From Leptospirillum sp. (GTDB lineage: Bacteria; Nitrospirota; Leptospirillia; Leptospirillales; Leptospirillaceae), in the NCBI GenBank assembly GCA_027346125.1, contig DAIEST010000056.1, positions 1 to 5,989 of the forward strand: DNA of 5,989 bases, written 5' to 3'. Numbering within the stretch: the first letter of the stretch is position 1; every line of letters begins with the position of its first letter. This document shows, in pieces, positions 1 to 5,985 of the stretch. A program made the translations under genes and the position numbers. The notes beneath the pieces were generated by a model, which worked only from the letters and a program-made list of their open reading frames with translations, did not search any database and was not told the DNA's origin.

Positions 1-537
1 CTGGACTCCGTGCTTGTCCTTCCGGTCGAAGCGGGGGGCGAGGATCAGCCCGGACCACTCCACCCGGTCGGTCCGCCACCGGATTCCCGTGGCGTTGCTT
101 TTCCCTTCCACCGACGACAGGCCCTGTTGTTTCGTCTTGAAACGCGGCTTCCCGGATGATCGGAAGAGATAGCGCTCCGCTGCCCGGAAGGCCCGTGTCG
201 CGGTGGTCTGTGCCGCATGGGCATCGAGGTGCTCCCCGATCCAGCAGCTCTTTTTGCACCGGGTTCCGTAAGCTTGAAGATCGTAATCGGTGAAGCCCAA
301 TCGCCTGGAGCATTCTGCGAAAGATCGGGACCTCTCCCGTGTTTTCAAGGGGAGAGTGCGTGCCTTCTTCCACTCTTTGGATTCCTTCATGAGGAACATT
401 CTTCGCAGCGCCTCCCCGAGGACGGCGTTGTAAAGTTGCCGGGCCGCCTCGAAACGGATCTCCAACGCATGGGACTCCTTGCCGCCGACAGAAACGGGAA
501 GTTCAAGAACAAAAGAAGGGGTCTGTTTTCTAGACAT
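1..537 (-). CDS. tnpB: TnpB-type RNA-guided nuclease/accessory protein, N-terminal part (cut by window edge)
   Basis: An open frame of 179 residues runs from ATG at 537 to the first base of the window with no stop, so the gene is partial here. TnpB proteins are the compact RNA-guided DNA nucleases of IS200/IS605 elements, ancestors of Cas12. What is visible fits the N-terminal, pre-RuvC part: an aromatic/Tyr-Asn motif in a helix (residues 29-45, FEAARQLYNAVL), a helix rich in Ala and Arg (105-124), and the GKPRFK motif (129-134) that typically ends this helix. The RuvC catalytic residues and zinc finger would lie beyond the left edge, so activity cannot be judged. The start overlaps the end of tnpA by 8 bases (ATGTCTAG), suggesting translational coupling. 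A guide RNA, if present, would be at the unseen 3' end of the gene. Confidence 0.8.
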   Translation of the reverse strand, partial: MSRKQTPSFVLELPVSVGGKESHALEIRFEAARQLYNAVLGEALRRMFLMKESKEWKKARTLPLKTRERSRSFAECSRRLGFTDYDLQAYGTRCKKSCWIGEHLDAHAAQTTATRAFRAAERYLFRSSGKPRFKTKQQGLSSVEGKSNATGIRWRTDRVEWSGLILAPRFDRKDKHGVQ

Positions 538-937
538 GCTTCTGCTGCTCGATATACTGCTTGATGATTTCCAGAGGAGCCCCTCCCACGGTGGAAACAA
601 AATAGCTGTTGGTCCAGAGACTCGGCAGTCGGGTGCGACACCAGCGAAACTCCTGGCGCAACAACCGGGAGGACCGTCCCTTGATTAGCTTGACCAGGTG
701 ATGAATGCCGAACTGCGGATCCACCTCGACAAGGAGGTGCACATGGTCCGGCATGACCTCCATCTCCAGAATCTCGCTTCCTGTCTCGGCGCATACATTC
801 TGTATAATCCCCTTCAACCGATCATCCGCACCATTCACCAATACGTCGCGGCGGTACTTAGGGCACCATACCACATGGTATTTGCAGGAAAATACCACGT
901 TGTTGTTCGACTTGTATTTGACCTTGTATTCTGACAT
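530..937 (-). CDS. tnpA: IS200/IS605-family Y1 transposase TnpA
   Basis: This 135-residue protein has the usual length and layout of single-domain HUH transposases, which cut and rejoin single-stranded DNA at subterminal hairpins of the element. The N-terminal segment NVVFSCKYHVVWCPKYRRDV (residues 13-32) is the typical family opening. The metal-binding HUH motif is His65-Val-His67 in MPDHVHLLVEV, and the catalytic tyrosine is most likely Tyr128 in IIKQYIEQQ near the C-terminus, with a Gln close behind. All key residues are present, so the enzyme looks intact and may act on its own element. There is no clear Shine-Dalgarno sequence, but a -10 box sits only a few bases upstream, so the mRNA may have almost no leader. 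The last 8 bases overlap tnpB. Confidence 0.95.
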   Translation of the reverse strand: MSEYKVKYKSNNNVVFSCKYHVVWCPKYRRDVLVNGADDRLKGIIQNVCAETGSEILEMEVMPDHVHLLVEVDPQFGIHHLVKLIKGRSSRLLRQEFRWCRTRLPSLWTNSYFVSTVGGAPLEIIKQYIEQQKHV

Positions 938-943
938 GAGTTA

Positions 944-972
944 ATTATACAGGCTTCACTTCACATAATCAA
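944..972 (-). promoter_or_regulatory. Predicted promoter of tnpA
   Basis: On the minus strand, TTGATT (967-972) and a perfect TATAAT (944-949) are separated by exactly 17 bases, a good sigma-70-type arrangement. The -10 box ends 6 bases before the tnpA ATG at 937, so transcription would start at or next to the start codon. The -35 box lies inside the last codons of the upstream antitoxin gene. This is a prediction from sequence only. Confidence 0.55.
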
Positions 973-1326
973 CGGCCGCTCACCCCATGGATGAATCAAG
1001 GGGCTTGCGCGGCATATTTGGTCAAACGGAACCCAGACCCCGTTTTCGTGATCTTCGATCAGACCGATTTCCTTAAGCGCCTGTATATCGGAATGAACAT
1101 TCTTCACGTCCCGACCCAAAAGACGCGCCAAGGGACGAATACCCGTCGGACCGTTCTTTTGCAGAACGCGCAAGAGTTCCCATCGTTTGGTCGTGATCGT
1201 TTTTAAAAGACCCTCCACCGAATCGAAGGTCACGAACTCTCCTTGGGGCTCTCCGGTTTCCCAAGCGGTTTTGAATCGATTCAATCCTTTTTCAAGATTC
1301 TCCACCTGAATGATGACTTTTCTCAT
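961..1326 (-). CDS. Winged-helix antitoxin/transcriptional regulator of a TumE-type toxin-antitoxin pair
   Basis: The start is ATG at 1326, which has a strong AAGGAGGA ribosome binding site 8 bases upstream and overlaps the toxin's ancestral stop as ATGA. A longer frame opening at 1518 is only the shadow of the toxin gene. The 121-residue protein begins with a short beta/helix segment (residues 2-20). A winged helix-turn-helix spans about residues 45-98 (KRWELLRVLQKNGP, then RPLARLLGRDVKNVHSDIQA as the HTH, then a wing ending VWVPFDQI). This matches the HVO_A0114-like DNA-binding proteins that accompany DUF6516/TumE toxins; the pair is expected to be autoregulated. The tail after residue 104 does not look like the family's usual short ending. 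The last ten or so residues may be encoded by the inserted IS, and their codons also carry the tnpA -35 box. DNA binding is probably retained because the wHTH is complete. Confidence 0.75.
   Translation of the reverse strand: MRKVIIQVENLEKGLNRFKTAWETGEPQGEFVTFDSVEGLLKTITTKRWELLRVLQKNGPTGIRPLARLLGRDVKNVHSDIQALKEIGLIEDHENGVWVPFDQICRASPLIHPWGERPLIM
980..999 (-). repeat. Candidate left-end recognition hairpin next to TTGAT of the IS200/IS605 element
   Basis: Read on the transposon strand, TTGAT (995-999) is followed directly by TCATCC-ATG-GGGTGA (980-994), a 6-bp stem with one G-T pair and a 3-base loop. IS200/IS605 transposases bind subterminal hairpins and insert 3' of a short fixed target; TTGAT is the known target of ISDra2. 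The hairpin is shorter and closer to the cleavage site than in the well-studied members, so this assignment is tentative. Confidence 0.35.
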
Positions 1327-1597
1327 TGTTGTTCCTCCTTCTTGACATCGGTATTGAAGTCCTCGATGAGGTGATCCACCGTTGTGAACACATACGGTTC
1401 TTCCCGATCCCGGTAATGTCGATGATCCCGTTATCGTAGCCGACGATTCTCTGGCCATTCCTTCCATAGAAGAGTCGATATTTGAACCCATGGCTCCGAT
1501 CCGGATCAGGACGATCAAGTTTCCAGATCACCATTTCGACAATCGCCCCATTCGAAAGGACCTTCCGGTCCCGATATAGAAGATGCGCTTCATTCAT
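1323..1597 (-). pseudogene. TumE (DUF6516) family toxin, frameshifted by a short deletion
   Basis: From ATG at 1597 the reading MNEAHLLYRDRKVL, GAIVEMVIWKL, HGFKYRLFYG and QRIVGYDN is the recognisable N-terminal half of the TumE/DUF6516 toxin family (about 57 residues). At about 1427-1430 the frame is lost. The correct continuation, DHRHYRDREEPYVF followed by VDHLIEDFNTDV, is found in the -1 frame and ends at TGA 1323-1325, which overlaps the antitoxin ATG as expected for this operon. The family normally has a Glu/Arg-Gly-Lys-Gly segment between the two parts, so about 13 bases seem to have been deleted. The unshifted frame continues to a nonsense tail ending at 1292. The toxin is therefore probably inactive. 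No Shine-Dalgarno sequence precedes the ATG. The family assignment and consensus are from memory of the family, and the frame change is seen directly. Confidence 0.75.
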
Positions 1598-1649
1598 GTT
1601 GGTTATTGTGCCAACAATTTAAAAAAAGCAATCCGGGTGGCAACAATTT
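1598..1649 (-). promoter_or_regulatory. Predicted promoter and operator repeats of the toxin-antitoxin operon
   Basis: On the minus strand TTGCCA (1638-1643) and TAAATT (1616-1621), 16 bases apart, form a plausible promoter with a start near 1609 and a leader of only about a dozen bases. Two 13-bp direct repeats with one mismatch (GTGCCAACAATTT at 1608-1620 and GTGGCAACAATTT at 1637-1649, plus-strand reading) lie 29 bp apart. One covers the -10 box and the other the -35 box. An inverted repeat GTTGG-8-CCAAC (1598-1615) touches the toxin start codon. These are good candidates for binding sites of the winged-helix antitoxin, by analogy with autoregulated toxin-antitoxin operons. Confidence 0.45.
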
Positions 1650-1721
1650 TGTTAACCGTCCACCCCACAGCCCCTCAAGCTTTGGCAGACACGAGCAGGC
1701 GAAAAGAAAGGATGGACCTCC

Positions 1722-3463
1722 ATGGATGCTATCACATTTGGGCTTTCCGGCCCCGCCCAGCTCCGGGCGCAATTCTTTCCTCGGCATAAAGTCGGACTGT
1801 CCGACGTAGCCAAGGTCATAGATCTCTCCGTCAGCCGAATGAGCCGCCGACATCGCGCAGGAAGGCTCAGCCTCAAAATTCCGGAATTGTCAAGCAATCT
1901 GACGACCCGGGACGGCCGGATCCAGATCCTCGAAGGACACGCCGGAGCGGGGAAGAGCACGGCCCTGGTCCCGGTCCGCTACGCCCTGGAAGCCTCCGGG
2001 TTCGACGTGATCGGGCCAGTTTGCAGGGAAAGAGGGCCGCAGGTCTCGAAAAAGATACTGGCATCAAGAGCCATACCCTCGCGAGCCTCCTCCGGGAGCT
2101 TCAGGGATACGATCGTGAGGACGGGACAACGGCCCCGCCGACGAAGAGGTTGACGGAGGAAACGGTCGTCGTCGTGGACGAGGCCGCGATGAACGACACC
2201 CGGCTCATGGCCGGTCTGATCCGGGAGACGGAAAAGGCGGGGGCCAAGCTCCTGCTGATCGGCGATGAAAGCCAGGTGCCTCCCGTTGCCGCTGGCAATC
2301 CTTTCAAGACCCTCAAGAAAGAACTGGGCTTTGCCGATCTGACGGAGAATCGCCGCCAGCGTCAGGACTGGCAGAAGAACGCCAGCCGGGAGATTCGCGC
2401 CGGCCAAGTGAAGGAAGGGCTCCAGAAGTACCTCGATGCCGGTATGATCACAATTGCCAAGGACAGGGACGAGGCAACCAAAAAAACAGTAGAGGGCTTT
2501 CTGGCGCGTTTCAATCCCGGGGCTCCGACCAAAACCTTGCTCACCGCGTACAAGAGGGCCGACGTGGCCGAGCTGAACGCCCGGGTGAGAGAGGAAATCG
2601 GGGATTTCCTGACCGGACCTTGGGTCGAGACGACCGTCCGGGACCGGGAAGGAAACTCCGAAGGCAAACGCGAATTCCAGGCCGGAGACCGGCTCTACTT
2701 TAAGAAGAACGACAAGAAGATGGGGGTTATGAACGGGGAAACCGGGACTCTCACGAATATAGACGTGACAAGTGACGGGAAAGACTGCGTTTTCACTGTC
2801 AAGATGGACAAGGGGTCGGAGGTCCGGTTCGATCCGCGAGATTATGCGCAGATCGACTACGGATATGCGATCACGATCCACAAGAGCCAGGGGGAGACCG
2901 TCGACTTTTCCTCGAACCTGGTCACGGGCATGGGGTTGAACGCCCTTTATGTCCAGTTGACTCGCCACCGGGACGACACGCAGATCGTGTTGACGGAGGA
3001 CCAGGTGGACAAGATGGTCCAAAACAGCGGGGTGGAGCTTGAGCCCACGGACAAGATGATCGATTTCGTCGAGCGGATCATGTCCGAACATCCGAGCCTC
3101 GAACTTCCGGAGGACTGGAACAAGGATTTCGATGTCTGCCGCAACTGGCTCGACAACTTCTCCGGGGTCGAACTTGGTGCCCGGGAAGTATTCGTATTCG
3201 ATGGTCGGCTGGAGAAGGTCAAGTCCCTTCTCACCTCGATCCGGAAAACCGAGAAGATGAACGTCCTGGACTTCGAGATTGTGGACGAGAGAGAAAAGAA
3301 AGAAGAGCAGGAGATCGGAAAGGAAGTCCAGGGGAAATCGGAGGGCCGGAGCGAGGAACTTTCCGTGGAGCGAAGGATTGAGAACGAAGGGATCAAGCCG
3401 GGGGGAAGGGAAAGAGAGAGGGAATACGAGCCGGAACGGGGAGGGATGGAAATGGGGATGTGA
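1722..3463 (+). pseudogene. RecD/TraA-like SF1 helicase (relaxase C-terminal helicase type), frameshifted
   Basis: Two frames together encode one helicase of about 580 residues. The first, from ATG 1722 (AAAGGA 9 bases upstream), holds Walker A GHAGAGKST (residues 72-80). After Val100, near 2020, it runs into nonsense. The second frame resumes with LQGKRAAGLEKDTGIKSHTL at 2021 and carries the remaining motifs: Walker B VVVVDEAAM, motif III LLLIGDESQVPPVAAG, LTENRRQR, YGYAITIHKSQGETVD and ALYVQLTRHRDD. A single lost base in the T run at 2020-2022 explains the split. This set is typical of the helicase half of MobF conjugative relaxases (TraA/TraI) and of RecD2-like proteins. No relaxase domain lies upstream. 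The N-terminal 60 residues instead contain a possible helix-turn-helix (residues 26-49, LSDVAKVIDLSVSRMSRRHRAG). The end is a highly charged Glu/Arg/Lys tail. It probably belonged to a plasmid or integrative element. A sequencing error cannot be excluded; if so, the gene would be intact. Confidence 0.8.
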
Positions 3464-3542
3464 TGCCTTCCGGTGACGTGTCACAATTCCAGGAGATTCC
3501 CCCTGCTCCGGCCTCTCCCTTCCTCGCGCCTTCCCCTCGCGA

Positions 3543-3567
3543 CACTGAGACTCTTGGGGTCTCTGTG
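3543..3567. repeat. Hairpin in the convergent intergenic gap
   Basis: CACTGAGAC and GTCTCTGTG can pair over 9 positions with one mismatch around a 7-base loop. It lies 80 bases after the helicase stop and about 100 bases from the end of the convergent outer-membrane gene. No T tract follows on either strand, so it is not a typical intrinsic terminator, though it could stop or protect transcripts from either side. A second perfect palindrome, CCTCCGGAGG, lies at 3610-3619, enclosed by the weak arms TCGAG/CTCGA. I see no gene in 3464-3670. Confidence 0.4.
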
Positions 3568-3670
3568 CGCTTCGCTGGTCTCCGACCCGGCGCTTCAATT
3601 CGGTCGAGGCCTCCGGAGGAGGGCTGAAAGAACTCGATTTCAAGATATCCTTGGTATCCCCTCCTTGCCA

Positions 3671-4756
3671 CTACATCCCCCGGTAACCGAACGGACCGTT
3701 GAAGTAAAAAGATACCGTCCCCATCGCCGTGACCGTCGACGGATAGTTGGACTGATAGACCGGAAGGGCCACCCCCGCCCCCCAGGTGGCCGAAAATTCT
3801 TTTCCGTGTGGCCATGTGACCTCAACCTCGGGTGCCGCCCAGAGAAAGGACCAGGCCGGGGCATTGGCTCTCCCGAAGAAAAGGTTCTGTCCACTCTGGG
3901 ATTCTCCGTAGAATTCCAGCAGATACCCCGTCCCCCACTCCGTGTTGACCACATGCTCGAATGCTCCGGCAAAGTAGAGGAGATTTCCATCGACCATGTG
4001 GAAATCGGGTGTGTTGATGCTGGTCAGTCCGTTGTTGAAGGTGTACCCCACACCCACCGTCGAGGGATTTTCCACAATATCGCCTAACTGGAGGTAGAAG
4101 ATGAACGGCTTGACGTGTTTTCGTACCAGCAGGAAGACCGATTCGTTGAAGGTTCCGTTTCCCAGCTGATCAGTTCCGTAGTCCTGGGGATTCAAATTCT
4201 GGTATTGCCCGGAGGGAACCCAGAAATCAAAGGTCAGGGCGATGGCCGGACGGGCAAGGGGGAGATAGACGTTCTGGTCGCTTGTCAGCTCCCATTTGAT
4301 TTCGAAGTGGGTGTTTCCCGCTCCGAAATGGCTTGCGGATGTACCTTGAGGGGATACCGGCGGACCCACCGTATTCAGGATCAATGGAATGAAGGTGTCG
4401 AGTTCCAGATTGTGTCCGAGCCCGATAGACAGACGCACGGGATTATAGAGGGACGAGGATCCTGGAGAGAGATAGTCATAGACAAATACTGGTTCCAGAT
4501 ACCAGGAGCCGATCGGCTCGACCTCGGCCGTCCCGGTAAAAAACGGACCGCTAGTGTTGGGGCCCCAAGGGAGAAAGGGCGGGGCCAATGCCTGGAAGTC
4601 CTTGGCCATCTCGGCATCGTCCGAAAAGGGCAGGAAGAAGTCTCCTTCTCCGGGATTGGCGGGCGAGATGGCCAAAGCAGCGGAGGGGAGGATACAGAGA
4701 AGAAAGGAGATCCCCGCAAGAACGCAGAATAGGTGTTTTCTGAAAGAGGACAACAT
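3671..4756 (-). CDS. Secreted outer-membrane beta-barrel protein (MetA-like transporter family)
   Basis: A 361-residue protein with a clear Sec signal peptide: basic start (Arg6, Lys7), hydrophobic core (residues 9-24) and signal peptidase I site ALA after residue 29. The mature part has no further transmembrane helix. It shows the alternating hydrophobic/polar strands rich in Gly, Asn and aromatics that mark an outer-membrane barrel, for example GSWYLEPVFVYDY, RLSIGLGHNLELDTFIPL, IALTFDFWVPSGQY, and a final strand around VTAMGTVSFYFNG. The 'GLGHNLEL...IPL' pattern and overall length suggest the family annotated as 'MetA-pathway of phenol degradation' or related transporters, whose substrates are mostly unproven. 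The start has GGGAG 8 bases upstream. It follows the TPR lipoprotein gene after 34 bases, so it is probably cotranscribed. The substrate is unknown and the barrel assignment is stronger than the family assignment. Confidence 0.75.
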   Translation of the reverse strand: MLSSFRKHLFCVLAGISFLLCILPSAALAISPANPGEGDFFLPFSDDAEMAKDFQALAPPFLPWGPNTSGPFFTGTAEVEPIGSWYLEPVFVYDYLSPGSSSLYNPVRLSIGLGHNLELDTFIPLILNTVGPPVSPQGTSASHFGAGNTHFEIKWELTSDQNVYLPLARPAIALTFDFWVPSGQYQNLNPQDYGTDQLGNGTFNESVFLLVRKHVKPFIFYLQLGDIVENPSTVGVGYTFNNGLTSINTPDFHMVDGNLLYFAGAFEHVVNTEWGTGYLLEFYGESQSGQNLFFGRANAPAWSFLWAAPEVEVTWPHGKEFSATWGAGVALPVYQSNYPSTVTAMGTVSFYFNGPFGYRGM

Positions 4757-4790
4757 GCGGAAGGCTCCCGAACAGGATTGTAGTTAGAGG

Positions 4791-5312
4791 TTAACGGGAA
4801 ACAGGGAATCCCGGCATCGGCGTTTCATCGTGTTTTTCGAGAAGGACGGCCAGGGCGTGGGAGTTTTGTCCGTTGTGGATCAGAGCCTTGGCCAACATCT
4901 TCCGGTAACCGTGCGGCCAAGTGCGTCGCGGCTCGATGAGGGAGAGGAGGTGGAGGGCGTGATGATACTGGTGGTGGGCGATGAGAATCCGGGCCTCGTT
5001 TAGAATATAGGGTTCGTCGTTGTCGTCTGCTTTGAGGGTCCGAGCTTGTTCGAGATAGCCGATGGCCTTCCTGTAGTCGCCTTCCTTGAACTCAATGTAA
5101 GCCATGTTGTTGAGGATGGTCGGCTCGGTCGGGCTGTCCCGGAGAGCCTGTTTCAGGTCCTTTTTTGCAAGATCGAGATGCCCTTCCCGGATTTCTGAAT
5201 AAGCCTGCTGCTCGTGAAGATAGGCCCTGACGGCCGGTTCGGTGGAGGCGGCGCAGGCGGAAAGAAATAAGAGAAGGCTTACAAGAGGCAAAAGTGCAAG
5301 TTTTTGTTTCAT
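4791..5312 (-). CDS. TPR-repeat lipoprotein
   Basis: The 173-residue product begins with a hydrophobic signal and the lipobox Leu-Ser-Ala-Cys (Cys20), so it should be lipidated and anchored facing the periplasm. Residue 21 is Ala, not Asp, which favours the outer membrane under the usual sorting rule. After a short linker, residues about 35-62 (AYSEIREGHLDLAKKDLKQAL) and 64-96 (ILNNMAYIEFKEGDYRKAIG) are tetratricopeptide repeats, with two more degenerate helical pairs up to about residue 155. TPR lipoproteins commonly scaffold protein complexes such as pilus, secretion or barrel-assembly machines, but no specific partner is indicated. AAGGA stands 8 bases before ATG 5312. It lies 25 bases after the HTH-DUF1232 gene and 34 before the barrel gene, consistent with one operon and a shared envelope role. 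Confidence 0.8.
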   Translation of the reverse strand: MKQKLALLPLVSLLLFLSACAASTEPAVRAYLHEQQAYSEIREGHLDLAKKDLKQALRDSPTEPTILNNMAYIEFKEGDYRKAIGYLEQARTLKADDNDEPYILNEARILIAHHQYHHALHLLSLIEPRRTWPHGYRKMLAKALIHNGQNSHALAVLLEKHDETPMPGFPVSR

Positions 5313-5337
5313 CTATAAAATCCTTTTTTAAACAGAT

Positions 5338-5985
5338 TCACATCGGAAATTCTTCGTTCCGGGCCCGAAGGCGGGCATAGTAGGCGGCCGCCAGGCCTAG
5401 TACAGCGAAGTCGTCAAGAAGGCCCAAGAAGGGAATGGTATCGGGAATAAAATCGATGGGGGTCAGAAGATAAAAGAGAGCCCCATATGCGATGAACTTT
5501 TCGGGGAGAGTGAGCGTATCCGAATGGATAATGGTCCACAGGGCCGAGATTCTTTCGGACCAGTCCTTTCCCATTTCCTTGAAGGAAAAAACCTTTCCCG
5601 AATTTTTCTCGACATCGGCCTGTTTTTTAGACTGAGCCCCAATCTGGACGAGCCCGGTAAGGATTCTATCCCCTGAAATGGTCTTGTCCCGCTCGAAATC
5701 AGCGTCCAGACCAAGATTACAAATGGCGGCCGAATACTCTCCGGAGGGCATGCAAGGGACCAGGAGGGCTTGGACGTTTTCCTTTGAAGGATTGAGACGT
5801 CCTTCCGAGACAAAGCGGTAACAAGCGTCCCTGATGGCAGGAACATAGACCGGAGGAACCGGATCCCCCTCCGGCTTCTTTATCCAGCGCCGAAGGGTCA
5901 TTCCCGATAGCCCGATCTGTTTGCCCAATTCTTCCGGGGAGTATCCGGTTTCTTTCAGGAGGATTAACAATTGTGAATTTGTCAT
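5338..5985 (-). CDS. Helix-turn-helix protein with C-terminal DUF1232 (YkvA-like) domain
   Basis: The 215-residue protein starts four bases inside the window edge, so its ribosome binding site and promoter are not visible. Residues about 16-36 (SPEELGKQIGLSGMTLRRWI) form a Cro/XRE-type helix-turn-helix with a Trp-containing recognition helix. A middle segment of some 110 residues has no recognisable motif. The C-terminus (160-205) carries the DUF1232 signature LTPIDFIPDTIPFLGLLDDF (174-193), flanked by two hydrophobic stretches that may associate with the membrane. DUF1232 is of unknown function. Joining it to a DNA-binding head suggests a membrane-linked or envelope-responsive regulator, which is an inference. 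It is the first visible gene of the three-gene operon and probably reads through to the lipoprotein and barrel genes. Confidence 0.8.
   Translation of the reverse strand: MTNSQLLILLKETGYSPEELGKQIGLSGMTLRRWIKKPEGDPVPPVYVPAIRDACYRFVSEGRLNPSKENVQALLVPCMPSGEYSAAICNLGLDADFERDKTISGDRILTGLVQIGAQSKKQADVEKNSGKVFSFKEMGKDWSERISALWTIIHSDTLTLPEKFIAYGALFYLLTPIDFIPDTIPFLGLLDDFAVLGLAAAYYARLRARNEEFPM

Larger units (their letters stand above)
1..994 (-). mobile_element. IS200/IS605-family element, left end and most of its visible body (right end outside window)
   Basis: The element is recognised by a Y1 (HUH) transposase gene followed, in the same direction and overlapping, by a tnpB gene. This is the standard tnpA-tnpB order of IS605-type elements. 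The left end lies upstream of tnpA. A candidate junction is the pentamer TTGAT at 995-999 (minus strand), directly followed by a small hairpin at 980-994; a second TTGAT lies at 968-972. The right end is beyond position 1, so the boundary could not be checked against its partner and the 994 limit is an inference. Confidence 0.6.

Noticed and set aside
217..564. 115-codon plus-strand frame and overlapping plus-strand frames to 944
   Set aside because: They are antisense shadows of tnpB and tnpA, whose minus-strand products have clear family motifs.
1327..1518. N-terminal extension of the antitoxin starting at 1518
   Set aside because: It is the toxin gene read in a wrong frame; ATG 1326 has a strong ribosome binding site and the family's normal N-terminus.
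1598..1721. Possible CRISPR-like repeat array from the repeated CAACAATTT
   Set aside because: There are only two copies, overlapping promoter boxes, with no third unit or regular spacers; operator repeats explain them better.
2010..2030. Programmed -1 ribosomal frameshift in the helicase
   Set aside because: No X-XXY-YYZ slippery heptamer in frame and no clear stimulatory stem was seen; mutation or sequencing error is simpler.
1979..3643. 554-codon minus-strand open frame, the longest in the window apart from the reassembled helicase
   Set aside because: It lies wholly antisense to the helicase motifs, is rich in Pro/Arg/Leu without any recognisable domain, and arises from the codon bias and purine skew of the real gene.
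3393..3990. Minus-strand frames 3393-3815 and 3640-3990
   Set aside because: They overlap the barrel gene's 3' end in other frames and have low-complexity Gly/Arg/Pro content with no supporting start signal.
3473..4732. Plus-strand frames at 3473-4087 and 4115-4732
   Set aside because: They are antisense to the outer-membrane barrel gene, which has a signal peptide and strand pattern; the plus-strand products show no motif.
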